Of a stretch of DNA of 64,000 bases, positions 1 to 7,911 are shown piece by piece; the stretch's first letter is position 1; every line of letters starts with the position of its first letter. This stretch comes from Casp-alpha2 sp036337015. Its GTDB lineage: Bacteria > Pseudomonadota > Alphaproteobacteria > Rhodospirillales > Casp-alpha2. Location of the stretch: the NCBI GenBank assembly GCA_036337015.1, contig JAYZEZ010000006.1:104703-168702 (forward strand), written 5' to 3'. The notes beneath the pieces are model-generated. The model saw nothing but the letters and a program-made list of their open reading frames with translations, made no database searches and was not told the DNA's origin. The position numbers and the translations under genes were made by a program.

Positions 1-328
1 CGCTTTCAGTTTTCTTTTCAGGATTTTCGATCATTATTCCTTCAAATTCTTCTAATTGTTCGTCTATTAATTCTAGGTTTTCTTCTTCAGGTGCGTCCAT
101 TTCAACAAATTTCTGTAAATCCTTGATCAAGCTTTCTTCAAGCTCCTCTTTTTCAATTAAATCTTCAGCAATTTCACGTAAGGCTACCACTGGATTCTTA
201 TCTTTATCTCGTTCTATTTTTATAGCTGCCCCAGCCGAGATGTTACGGCCTCTTTGAGCTGCCATCATTACTAATTGGAAACGATTTGGAATTTTAACAA
301 TACAGTCTTCTACAGTAACTCTAGCCAT
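1..328 (-). CDS. rpoZ: RNA polymerase omega subunit, partial (runs off left edge)
   Basis: Omega is the small RNA polymerase subunit that helps beta-prime fold and join the core enzyme. The reverse frame opens with ATG at 326-328 and reads MARVTVEDCIVK, then NRFQLVMMAAQRGR and NPVVALREIAE, which are the conserved omega N-terminal motifs. No stop occurs before base 1, so the C-terminus is missing; 109 codons are visible. The part after about residue 60 is acidic and low in complexity (many Glu and Asp), as in alphaproteobacterial omegas. AGGAG lies about 6 nt upstream of the ATG. folK lies upstream on the same strand, with a candidate promoter between them. The family call is firm; only the C-terminus is unseen. 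Confidence 0.95.
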   Translation of the reverse strand, partial: MARVTVEDCIVKIPNRFQLVMMAAQRGRNISAGAAIKIERDKDKNPVVALREIAEDLIEKEELEESLIKDLQKFVEMDAPEEENLELIDEQLEEFEGIMIENPEKKTES

Positions 329-375
329 AAAAAGCTCCTAAGGAAAAAGAAGAAAGCTTAAGAAATAACGAAGTT

Positions 376-404
376 TATATATTTTGCAGAACGCATTAAA
401 TCAA
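376..404 (-). promoter_or_regulatory. Candidate sigma-70-type promoter of rpoZ
   Basis: On the minus strand, TTGATT (399-404) and TATATA (376-381) are separated by exactly 17 nt. The pair lies about 50-75 bp upstream of the rpoZ start. Each hexamer matches 4 of 6 consensus bases. This is an inference from spacing and match only, and AT-rich DNA yields chance matches. Confidence 0.4.
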
Positions 405-456
405 GACTTAAGCTTTAAAAACTTTAAAAAAGATCAACTTTTGATTTTGAAAGTTT

Positions 457-999
457 TCAACTTTTCCATTCTGTACCGTAAATGCCGGTAGCGTCAACTA
501 ATAGCTCAGTTTGTTGACCTTGGGGCAGACGGGCAATCATTTCGTTTGGACTTAAAGATTTTATTGGGTGACGCCATTCGGGGGCAATATCACATAAAGG
601 TTTTAATACAAAAGCACGATCTTGTAGTTTTGGGTGGGGAAGTTCCAGAGCTGGTAAATTGCTATTATTTATAGATAAAACTAATTTATTATAAGCAATA
701 ATATCTAAATCAAGAATTCTTGGCGCATTTTTTTCACCTCTAATTCTTCCAAATCTTTTTTCTATTCTTAGTAGCAATTCCATCAATTTTTCTGGAGAAT
801 GCTTGGACTTTACTTTAATTACTGCGTTGATAAACCAAGGTTGATCAGAAATAGGAACAGGAGCACTTTTGTACCACCGAGATCTATCCGTAATAATGAT
901 CCCAAATTCATTTAATGCTTCAAGTGCGGCACCGCATGTGGTTCTAGGCGCTCCATACTGAGGGCTCACCATATTTGAGCCAATACCGATTAATATCAA
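457..999 (-). CDS. folK: 2-amino-4-hydroxy-6-hydroxymethyldihydropteridine pyrophosphokinase
   Basis: HPPK transfers pyrophosphate from ATP to 6-hydroxymethyl-dihydropterin in folate synthesis and is cytosolic. Seen: the N-terminal LIGIGSNM strand, the substrate-loop region around WYKSAPVP, QPWFINAVI, and the signature RILDLDIIAYN, whose aspartates bind metal, followed by LPHPKLQDRAFVLKPL. The frame stays open up to an ATG at 1044, but the best start is TTG at 997-999: it places the protein at LILIGIGSN as in the family and has AGGAA about 8 nt upstream. The longer form would add 15 residues with no family match. The gene is divergent from the NYN-domain gene and upstream of rpoZ on the same strand. 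Length about 180 aa, slightly longer than E. coli FolK. Confidence 0.92.
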   Translation of the reverse strand: MILIGIGSNMVSPQYGAPRTTCGAALEALNEFGIIITDRSRWYKSAPVPISDQPWFINAVIKVKSKHSPEKLMELLLRIEKRFGRIRGEKNAPRILDLDIIAYNKLVLSINNSNLPALELPHPKLQDRAFVLKPLCDIAPEWRHPIKSLSPNEMIARLPQGQQTELLVDATGIYGTEWKS

Positions 1000-1166
1000 A
1001 ATAATATTCCTGTAATTCAATCTTGTAAGTATGTAACAATACATTAAGTATATTGATGAACCGTAAATTTTACTTCAAAGAATAGACGATGAATTAAAAT
1101 TTACTAATTTTGCAATGTATTTTTTATTTTTAGTTTTTTAATTTTTCCCGAGAAGGGATAGTTTAT

Positions 1167-1769
1167 ATGATTTTTTATCCTCAAGAGCGTGTCGCTCTTT
1201 TTATTGACGGATCAAATTTATATGCGGCTGCAAAAACCCTTGATTTCGATATTGATTATAGGCAGTTGCTTAGATTTTTTTCTAGTAAATCACAATTAAT
1301 ACGAGCTTTTTATTTCACAGCATTGCTTGAAGAGCAGGAGTATTCACCTATCCGCCCACTTGTAGATTGGCTTGATTATAATGGTTATAGTATGGTTACT
1401 AAACCTGCAAAAGAATTCATCGATGAAGATGGGCAAAAGAAAATTAAGGGCAACATGGATATTGAGTTGGCTGTTGATCTAATGGAAATGGCCCCTTCTA
1501 TTGATCATGCTGTAATTTTTTCTGGTGATGGTGATTTTCGAAGATTAATAGAGTTTGTTCAAAAAAAAGGTTTACGTGTTTCAGTTGTAAGCACCTTGCA
1601 TTCTAAACCTCCAATGATTGCGGATGAATTGCGACGTCAAGCAGACTTTTTTATTGATCTTAAAGAAATTCAAGATGAGATTAGAAGGCAGCCTGGAGAA
1701 CCTGACTTGCCTACCAAGGATTCTAACTTCAACATAGAAAAATATAATAAGGAAGTTGAGACTGTTTGA
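1167..1769 (+). CDS. NYN domain protein (LabA/DUF88 family), putative ribonuclease
   Basis: A 200-aa protein with a PIN-like NYN domain over residues about 8-165. The visible motifs are VALFIDGSNLY, NMDIELAVDLM and HAVIFSGDGDFRRLIEF; their acidic residues (Asp in IDGSN, MDIEL and SGDGDF) form the predicted metal-binding centre of PIN/NYN nucleases. VSVVST follows in the last core strand. The C-terminal 30 residues are polar and unrelated. Homologues sit beside folK/rpoZ in many alphaproteobacteria, as here. The RNA substrate is unknown, so nuclease activity is inferred from family residues only. It reads away from folK and is followed 33 bp later by the uracil-DNA glycosylase, so the two may be co-transcribed. 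Confidence 0.88.
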   Translation: MIFYPQERVALFIDGSNLYAAAKTLDFDIDYRQLLRFFSSKSQLIRAFYFTALLEEQEYSPIRPLVDWLDYNGYSMVTKPAKEFIDEDGQKKIKGNMDIELAVDLMEMAPSIDHAVIFSGDGDFRRLIEFVQKKGLRVSVVSTLHSKPPMIADELRRQADFFIDLKEIQDEIRRQPGEPDLPTKDSNFNIEKYNKEVETV

Positions 1770-1802
1770 TCATGGTAGGCAAAAGTTAGTATAATTTGTG
1801 TT

Positions 1803-2459
1803 TTGAAATTAAGTATACCTAGTCAACCTAGTTTTAATTGTAACCTTTGTCCACGGCTCAAGGAGTTTCGTGAAAATAATCGTTTAAAATATCCAGATTG
1901 GTATAATGCTCCAGTTTTATCATTCGGTGGTATTGATGTGAAGGTGCTAATCGTTGGCTTAGCGCCGGGATTGCGTGGTGCCAATAAGACTGGGCGGCCT
2001 TTTACCGGTGACTATGCAGGCGAACTTTTATACCAACAACTGGATAAGCATGGTTTTTCTAAAGGACAATATGCTGCTAAAAAGGGTGATGGTCTAGCTC
2101 TAGTCAACTGTAGGATTACTAATGCAGTACGATGCGTGCCTCCAAAAAACAAGCCTATAAACTCTGAGTTATTAGCTTGCCAATCTTTTTTAATAGATGA
2201 GATTTTTTCACTACCTCAGCTCCAAATAATTTTGGCCTTAGGAACTGTTTCGCATGGAGCAGTATTGACTGCGCTTGGGCAAAAGAAGAGCGCATATAAA
2301 TTTGGACATAACAAGTTCCATAATATTAAAGACAAAATAGGTAAGAATATTATTTTAGCGAATAGCTATCATTGCTCACGTTACAATACTAATACTGGTA
2401 GATTAACCGAATCGATGTTTGAATCAGTGTTCGAAGGGATTTTAAATCGCATTTCTTGA
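1803..2459 (+). CDS. Uracil-DNA glycosylase, family 5 (UDGb type)
   Basis: Removes uracil (and, in family 5, other deaminated bases) from DNA at the start of base excision repair. Of 218 residues, motif 1 reads GLAPGLRGANKTGRPFTGD, which is typical of family 5 and lacks the polar catalytic residue of family 1. Motif 2 reads SYHCSRYNT. An N-terminal CNLC pair plus later cysteines in NCRITNAVRC and ACQSF fit the 4Fe-4S cluster of families 4 and 5. The start is TTG at 1803; there is no clear Shine-Dalgarno, but it leaves only the residues needed before the first cysteine pair. It lies 33 bp downstream of the NYN gene on the same strand. Family assignment is strong; substrate range is not visible. 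Confidence 0.88.
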   Translation: MKLSIPSQPSFNCNLCPRLKEFRENNRLKYPDWYNAPVLSFGGIDVKVLIVGLAPGLRGANKTGRPFTGDYAGELLYQQLDKHGFSKGQYAAKKGDGLALVNCRITNAVRCVPPKNKPINSELLACQSFLIDEIFSLPQLQIILALGTVSHGAVLTALGQKKSAYKFGHNKFHNIKDKIGKNIILANSYHCSRYNTNTGRLTESMFESVFEGILNRIS

Positions 2460-2612
2460 GTAAAATCGTTACTAAAAGAAATTTATAAGAGTGCTAATTA
2501 CTAGTTTTTGTAGATTATTTTGCTTTTTTATTGATGTATCGAATTTTTTAATGAATTTCTGCTTCTCAGAACTGTAAACATTCGATATCGTTTAATAAAA
2601 GGGAGTAGTAAA

Positions 2613-2780
2613 ATGACAGCGGAAATTGTAAACCTTGAGAAATATCGTAGAAGCAGACTTAATAGAAATGCTGATCAATTGGCCGCTCAGTCGAAAGCTG
2701 AAAATGATGTCACTAATAATAGTTCTTTGCGAGCCAAATCAGAAAATAAACAAAATTTAGATAACGGTGATCATATCTGA
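2613..2780 (+). CDS. Small basic protein of 55 aa, possibly DUF4169-like
   Basis: ATG at 2613 is preceded by GGGAG (2601-2605) 7 nt upstream, and the frame runs to TGA at 2778-2780. The product begins MTAEIVNLEKYRRSR and continues as a charged, probably helical peptide rich in Asn, Lys and Arg. The N-terminal pattern (xAEIVNL, then basic residues) resembles DUF4169, a short alphaproteobacterial family of unknown function; this match is by eye and tentative. There are no cysteines, signal peptide or membrane segment. It is alone on the plus strand between the glycosylase (153 bp upstream) and convergent smpB (74 bp downstream). The good ribosome-binding site is the main reason to call it a gene. 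Confidence 0.6.
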   Translation: MTAEIVNLEKYRRSRLNRNADQLAAQSKAENDVTNNSSLRAKSENKQNLDNGDHI

Positions 2781-2854
2781 TTGTCTATAATTGGGTTATA
2801 TTTTAAGTTTCTGAATTTGGTCAAATTATATCATTTAAAGATGGATATTAAGCT

Positions 2855-3328
2855 TTAGCTGTTTCTCAAAAGTCTAGCTTTATCTCTTTGCCAGTCACGT
2901 TTTTTTTCGTCTTGCCGCTTGTCACGTTTTTGTTTTCCTTCCGCTAAGGCTAATTGCACTTTTGCTATTCCACGTTGATTGAAATAAATACTAAGTGCTA
3001 CTAATGTCATTCCCTTACGATTTATAGCAGCAAGTAACTTTGTTATTTCTCGACGATGTAATAATAACTTTCTTGGACTTCGTGGATCATGTGCAGTATA
3101 ACCAGAAGATTCGTATTCTGGGATAAATGCATTAAAGAGATATAGGGAATTATTTTTTTCTCCAGCATATGCCTCCCCGATTGATGCACGACCGCTTCTT
3201 AATGATTTAACTTCAGTGCCTAGCAACATGATGCCGGCTTCCAAAATTTCTAAAATTTTATAATCCCGGCGTGCCCTACGGTTTTGGGCAACTGTGTTAC
3301 CTAATGATCTGTTCTTTTTTTTAGCCAT
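2855..3328 (-). CDS. smpB: SsrA-binding protein SmpB
   Basis: SmpB binds tmRNA and carries it to stalled ribosomes for trans-translation. The 157-aa protein shows VAQNRRARRDYKILEILEAG, GTEVKSLRSGRASI, the YLFNAFIPEY strand, and HDPRSPRKLLLHRREI, all core OB-fold elements. The C-terminal tail is strongly basic (KQKRDKRQDEKKRDWQRDK), as expected for the part that enters the decoding centre. It lies 7 bp downstream of dapA on the same strand, so it is probably co-transcribed. The tmRNA gene itself is not in this window. Confidence 0.97.
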   Translation of the reverse strand: MAKKKNRSLGNTVAQNRRARRDYKILEILEAGIMLLGTEVKSLRSGRASIGEAYAGEKNNSLYLFNAFIPEYESSGYTAHDPRSPRKLLLHRREITKLLAAINRKGMTLVALSIYFNQRGIAKVQLALAEGKQKRDKRQDEKKRDWQRDKARLLRNS

Positions 3329-3335
3329 GATTTCA

Positions 3336-4211
3336 CTAGTCGAGTAAGCCTGCGTTGACCATTGCCTTTTCTACAATTTTTTTGCTGGTCTCGCTGATTT
3401 CACATACTGGAAGTCGGGCCTCATCGCTACATATTCCAAGTAAACTAGCGGCATATTTTACTGGTCCTGGACTGGTCTCACAGAACATTGACATGTGTAA
3501 TGGCATCAATCGATCTTGGAGATCCATAACAGTATTAATGTCTCCAGCTTGCCATGCATTGTGTAAATCTGAACACATTCGGGGTGCAATATTTGCTGTT
3601 ACTGAAATACAACCAACCCCTCCCGCCGCTAGGAATGGAACAATGGTAGCGTCTTCTCCTGATAGCTGGCAAAAATCATTATTAATAGCAAGACGAGTTG
3701 CAATTGGACGTGACAGGTCAGAAGTTGCATCTTTAACACCAATGATATTTGGTAATTTAGCTAAGCGGGCCATTGTTTCGACACTCATATCAATGACACT
3801 TCGTCCTGGTATGTTGTAGATGATAATTGGTAAATCGGTGGAATCGCAGATAGTTTTAAAGTGGAGATATTGCCCCTCAGGTGTCGGTTTATTGTAGTAT
3901 GGCGTTACCACCAAAGCAGCATCTGCGCCCACCTTTTCAGCGTGGATTGTTAGTTCCACTGCTTCCTTTGTGGAATTAGATCCGGTGCCAGCTATAATGG
4001 GAACTCTTCCACAAGCTACTTCAATGCAAGATTCAGTTACCAGCATGTGTTCTCTGTGATCCAACGTTGGAGACTCTCCAGTAGTTCCACAAGGAATCAA
4101 TGCGTTTGTACCTTCATTGATTTGCCAATCAACAAAAGACTGATATGCTTTTTCGTCAACTTTGTCTTCTCTGAAAGGTGTAATCAGAGCAGTCATAGAC
4201 CCTTTAAACAT
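3336..4211 (-). CDS. dapA: 4-hydroxy-tetrahydrodipicolinate synthase
   Basis: Condenses pyruvate with aspartate semialdehyde in the lysine/diaminopimelate pathway, supplying peptidoglycan. The 291-aa TIM barrel shows MTALITPF, the CGTTGESPTL loop, the PYYNKPTPEG segment with the active-site tyrosine, YNIPGRSVIDM, and the Schiff-base lysine in IIGVKDAT. ATG at 4209-4211 has GGGAG 6 nt upstream. It is divergent from the transglycosylase gene and co-directional with smpB 7 bp downstream. A candidate promoter in the divergent gap reads TTGCTG, 18 nt, TATGTT on the minus strand. Full length, no anomaly. Confidence 0.97.
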   Translation of the reverse strand: MFKGSMTALITPFREDKVDEKAYQSFVDWQINEGTNALIPCGTTGESPTLDHREHMLVTESCIEVACGRVPIIAGTGSNSTKEAVELTIHAEKVGADAALVVTPYYNKPTPEGQYLHFKTICDSTDLPIIIYNIPGRSVIDMSVETMARLAKLPNIIGVKDATSDLSRPIATRLAINNDFCQLSGEDATIVPFLAAGGVGCISVTANIAPRMCSDLHNAWQAGDINTVMDLQDRLMPLHMSMFCETSPGPVKYAASLLGICSDEARLPVCEISETSKKIVEKAMVNAGLLD

Positions 4212-4366
4212 GGCTATCTCCCATGAACCACTTGTCTAAACGGCGAACATACTCTTATTCACGTAGTTTCAGCAAGCTTCTGAATTAAGTAATTGAATTA
4301 TAATAAATTGTTCATCTTATTTTAAGAAGCTAATCCGTGTTTTTTCTTAATCAGGAGCATAGATAT

Positions 4367-6349
4367 TTGTTAGTACTTAAAGTTATCAGATTAGTTCTGA
4401 CTCTATCAGTTTTTTTTAAATTTCTTTGCTTTGTTACTGTTGTTAAAGCTGATCAGGTTTTGATAGAGTCCGATATTGAAACTCTTAGAGAAGGACTAAG
4501 GGCTGCAGAAAGTTTTAAAGTCACCTCCACTCTCTCATGGGAAAGGAAGACTAAAGATTTACTAGCTCAAAAAATTCTTACTTGGGCTCGACTAAATATG
4601 CCTAATCCAAATATTAATTTTTTAGAAATTTCAGAATTTATTATCACTAATCCTAACTGGCCAAATCAGATAGGTCTTCAACAACTGGCTGAAGAAGCTA
4701 TTAATGAAAATACTCCTGATGAGTTAGTCAAAGCCTTTTTTAAAAAGCGGAAACCTATAACTGGGTATGGCAAGGCTAGCTTGGGTCAAGTGTTTATTAA
4801 TCAGGGTAGCCTTGAGAAAGGTCAAAAATTAATTCGCGATGCCTGGATTAATAACGATTTTTTTAAACACTATGAAAAAAAATTTTATAAACGGTATCGG
4901 AAGATTCTAAATATTAAAGATCATTATAGTCGCCTTGATCGTCTTCAATGGCAGGGCAGCTATTGGTCTGCCAGGAGAATGTTATGGAGGATTCCTAAAG
5001 ACTACAGAGCCTTGGGTATTGCTCGGATGTTTCTTCGCTACGATATGGGTAATGTTGATAAAGCAATTGCAAAAGTACCTTCCAGCTTAAAAAACGATTT
5101 AGGATTAAAATATGAGCGTCTTCGTTGGCGACGGAAGAAGGGTAAATATGATTCAGCTCAAGAGATACTAAATGGTCCGTTTGAAAAAATTGCAAAACCA
5201 AAACGATGGTGGAAAGAGCGTTCAATCATTATTCGTCATTTGCTAAAAAAAGGTGATTTTAAAAATGCCTATCATATAGCGAGTAATCACATGATTAATA
5301 TCAAGAGTGGTAATATAGCTTCTTATGCAGAAGCTGAATGGCTAGCTGGGTGGATAGCCCTCCGGTTTCTTAACAATGCAAAAGATGCCGAAGTTCATTT
5401 TAAAAATATGTATAAAGAGGTTAAATTTCCAATCAGTCGTTCTCGAGGGGCTTATTGGATAGCTCGTGCGATCGAAGCATTAAATTCTAAGAAAAAGTAT
5501 AATGGCAGCGCTGAAATTTGGTATAGAATAGCAGCTTTATATCCAACAACTTATTACGGGCAGTTATCTCTAATCCAATTAAACTTGGATGGTGGTCTTA
5601 TGTTGGCTCCGCAGCTAAAAATATCTAACTCAGATATTAGGGCGTTTGAAGAACATGAATTAACTCGAGTTATAAAATTATTGAAACAAGTTGCAGCGGA
5701 TCGTTGGCTTAAACCATTTTTAATAGCGCTAGACAAGGTCAGCAAGAAGCCTACATGGCGTCAATTAACAATTAAGTTAGCGGAAAAAGTAGAAAGGTAT
5801 GATGTATCACTAAAAATAGCTAAAATTGAAGGGAAAGAGAATTGGAAATTTACTAAATCAGCTTTTCCTCAAAATGTTCCAAAGCCTAATTTAATTATTA
5901 GTGTAGGATCCGATCTTCCCGAATGGCCATTAATTCTATCCGTAATTCGTCAAGAAAGTGCCTTTTATTTCAAAGCACGTAGCCCTGCAAATGCGCAGGG
6001 ATTGATGCAGTTAATGCCAAATACGGCATCACGAATTTCTAAAATACATGGAATTCCATATTCTTTTGATCGATTAACCAACGATGTACAATATAATATT
6101 GCTATAGGTCGTGCTTATTTAGCCGAACTTCTTAAAGAATTTAAAGGATCGTATATTCTAGCATTATCTGCTTATAATGCTGGCCCTTCACGTGTTAGGA
6201 AATGGATACGAGAATCAGGAGATCCGAGAGAATTTGAAGTGGATGTAATTGATTGGGTAGAAAGAATACCCTTTAAAGAAACTCGAAATTATGTGCAACG
6301 TGTCCTTGAAAATCTTCAGGTCTATCGTCAGATTTTATCAAAAAAATAA
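4367..6349 (+). CDS. slt: Soluble lytic murein transglycosylase (Slt type)
   Basis: Cleaves the MurNAc-GlcNAc bond of peptidoglycan in the periplasm, leaving anhydro ends. The N-terminal two-thirds is an alpha-helical, TPR-like superhelix rich in W, R and K. The C-terminal SLT catalytic domain shows ILSVIRQESAF with the catalytic Glu, SPANAQGLMQLMPNTA, IGRAYLAELL and LSAYNAGPSRV. The frame opens at GTG 4337, but TTG at 4367 has AGGAG 9 nt upstream and gives a compact signal peptide (MLVLKVIRLVLTLSVFF, ending near VKA), so 4367 is preferred. About 660 aa, near the length of E. coli Slt70. It probably balances cell-wall growth; no other wall gene is adjacent apart from dapA. Confidence 0.92.
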   Translation: MLVLKVIRLVLTLSVFFKFLCFVTVVKADQVLIESDIETLREGLRAAESFKVTSTLSWERKTKDLLAQKILTWARLNMPNPNINFLEISEFIITNPNWPNQIGLQQLAEEAINENTPDELVKAFFKKRKPITGYGKASLGQVFINQGSLEKGQKLIRDAWINNDFFKHYEKKFYKRYRKILNIKDHYSRLDRLQWQGSYWSARRMLWRIPKDYRALGIARMFLRYDMGNVDKAIAKVPSSLKNDLGLKYERLRWRRKKGKYDSAQEILNGPFEKIAKPKRWWKERSIIIRHLLKKGDFKNAYHIASNHMINIKSGNIASYAEAEWLAGWIALRFLNNAKDAEVHFKNMYKEVKFPISRSRGAYWIARAIEALNSKKKYNGSAEIWYRIAALYPTTYYGQLSLIQLNLDGGLMLAPQLKISNSDIRAFEEHELTRVIKLLKQVAADRWLKPFLIALDKVSKKPTWRQLTIKLAEKVERYDVSLKIAKIEGKENWKFTKSAFPQNVPKPNLIISVGSDLPEWPLILSVIRQESAFYFKARSPANAQGLMQLMPNTASRISKIHGIPYSFDRLTNDVQYNIAIGRAYLAELLKEFKGSYILALSAYNAGPSRVRKWIRESGDPREFEVDVIDWVERIPFKETRNYVQRVLENLQVYRQILSKK

Positions 6350-6408
6350 TTTTAAAAAGTATTATTGATGACCTTAAGAAATAATTTGAATATTTGAAAA
6401 GCCCATAG

Positions 6409-7398
6409 ATGAATTTTATGCCCACCTATAAAAATATCTTGTCAGCAGCACAGCAGATAGCTAGTCATGCTATATATACTCCAATTCTTGAAAGTTTTCA
6501 GCTTAATGAAACTTTGGGCTGTAGATTATTAATTAAGGCAGAATGCCTTCAACTTACAGGTGCTTTTAAGTTTCGTGGAGCATTTAATCGGATTTCTAGA
6601 TTAACTAAACAAGAATTAAAATCTGGTGTTGTAGCCTTTTCATCAGGTAATCATGCTCAAGGAGTTGCATTAGCTTCAAAGATTATGAATACACCGGCAG
6701 TAATTCTTATGCCGAAGGATGCACCAAAATTGAAAATTGAAAACACTCAGGCATATGGTGCTGAGGTTGTTCTTTACGACAGAATAACTGAAAATCGAGA
6801 GAAAATAGGCCAGAAATTAGCTGTTGAGAGAAATGCAACGCTAGTGCCCTCTTATGATGATCCTTATATTATAGCAGGTCAGGGTACTGTCGGACTAGAA
6901 ATTGTTAACCAAGTTGATAACCTAAAAGCAAGTCTTGATGCAGTAATCGCTCCTTGTGGTGGTGGCGGGCTAATTTCCGGTGTAGCATTAGCTATATCTC
7001 AAGACTTTCCCAATGTAGATATATTTGCTGCAGAACCCGAAGGTTTTGATGATACTATTCGTTCTCTTGTTGCTAATAAGAGGCTTTCTATTGATAAGAA
7101 ACAGCATACTATTTGTGATGCTCTTATGCTTCCTACACCTGGACAAATTACTTTTTCAATAAATAAGAAATTATTGAAAGGAGGATTTGCCATAAAAGAT
7201 ATTGATACGTCTTATGCTATGGAGGTGGCATTTAGATATTTTAAGATAGTCCTTGAGCCGGGTGGTGCAATAGCATTGGCTGCTGTATTAAGTCGTGCTT
7301 TTGAATTTAGGGATAAAACTGTATGTGTAATCTGTTCAGGTGGTAATGTTGATTATCAGACCTTTGAAAAGTCGATCAGGAAAACCAAAAAATCATGA
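6409..7398 (+). CDS. PLP-dependent threonine/serine dehydratase (catabolic type)
   Basis: A 329-aa fold-type II PLP enzyme. The PLP lysine lies in LTGAFKFRGAFNR, SSGNHAQGVA contacts substrate, PCGGGGLISG is the phosphate-binding glycine loop, and ICSGGN is near the C-terminus. There is no C-terminal ACT domain, so it is not the isoleucine-inhibited biosynthetic IlvA form. The short form matches catabolic threonine ammonia-lyase, serine racemase and hydroxyaspartate dehydratase, which sequence alone does not separate well. The likely reaction is deamination of threonine or serine to a 2-oxo acid. A second in-frame ATG lies at 6418. Its last 6 bases overlap the 3-prime end of the convergent bactofilin gene. 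Confidence 0.85.
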   Translation: MNFMPTYKNILSAAQQIASHAIYTPILESFQLNETLGCRLLIKAECLQLTGAFKFRGAFNRISRLTKQELKSGVVAFSSGNHAQGVALASKIMNTPAVILMPKDAPKLKIENTQAYGAEVVLYDRITENREKIGQKLAVERNATLVPSYDDPYIIAGQGTVGLEIVNQVDNLKASLDAVIAPCGGGGLISGVALAISQDFPNVDIFAAEPEGFDDTIRSLVANKRLSIDKKQHTICDALMLPTPGQITFSINKKLLKGGFAIKDIDTSYAMEVAFRYFKIVLEPGGAIALAAVLSRAFEFRDKTVCVICSGGNVDYQTFEKSIRKTKKS

Positions 7399-7911
7399 CG
7401 CCTGAGACTTCCCCTTAATATTTCTAACTGGAATGCTAGGGTTTTCGTGTTCAAAAACATCTACTTCACCATCTTTATTAGCCTCTAAGCTTTTGCAATT
7501 TCCTTCTAGAAAGGCTCCAGTTTCAATGGACATATTTTCATGTAAGATATTACCAATTACATGTGCTGTTTTTGCAAGATTGACATCACGTGCTTTTATA
7601 TGCCCGTTTACCGATCCATGTATGAAAACAGTTTGTGCAAGAATTTCGCCTTTTATTTTACCAGTTTTACCAACTAATAGAACCTTGGTGCGAATATCTC
7701 CTTCAAAATCACCATCAATCTGAACTTCACCGTCGCTATTTATTTGTCCAACTAATCTTACATCAGCACTAATTATTGAAGGTGGGGTTTGTTTTGAAAC
7801 AGTTTGTAAATTTGTATTTTTCAAAGAATTTTCTTCATCGGTTTCTGTTATATCCAATTTTTGGGAAACTTTGGATAAATGTTGTCGAATCCCCTTACTC
7901 TTGAAAAACAT
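7393..7911 (-). CDS. Bactofilin (polymer-forming cytoskeletal protein)
   Basis: Bactofilins form a right-handed beta-helix that polymerises without nucleotides and positions cell-wall enzymes. The 172-aa protein has a disordered polar N-terminus (about residues 1-45), then the repeating DUF583 pattern: ISADVRLVGQINSDGEV, VQIDGDFEGDI, GKIKGEI, FIHGSVNGHI, HVIGNI and GAFLEGN. A short charged tail follows. Its start overlaps the end of the upstream M23 peptidase gene by 17 bp, so the two are translationally linked. Bactofilin next to an M23 endopeptidase is a known pairing in cell-shape systems (for example CcmA and Csd proteins of Helicobacter). Confidence 0.93.
   Translation of the reverse strand: MFFKSKGIRQHLSKVSQKLDITETDEENSLKNTNLQTVSKQTPPSIISADVRLVGQINSDGEVQIDGDFEGDIRTKVLLVGKTGKIKGEILAQTVFIHGSVNGHIKARDVNLAKTAHVIGNILHENMSIETGAFLEGNCKSLEANKDGEVDVFEHENPSIPVRNIKGKSQAS

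Noticed and set aside
3355..3819. 154-codon plus-strand ORF opposite dapA
   Set aside because: Antisense to a full-length, fully conserved dapA; its protein shows no family motifs.
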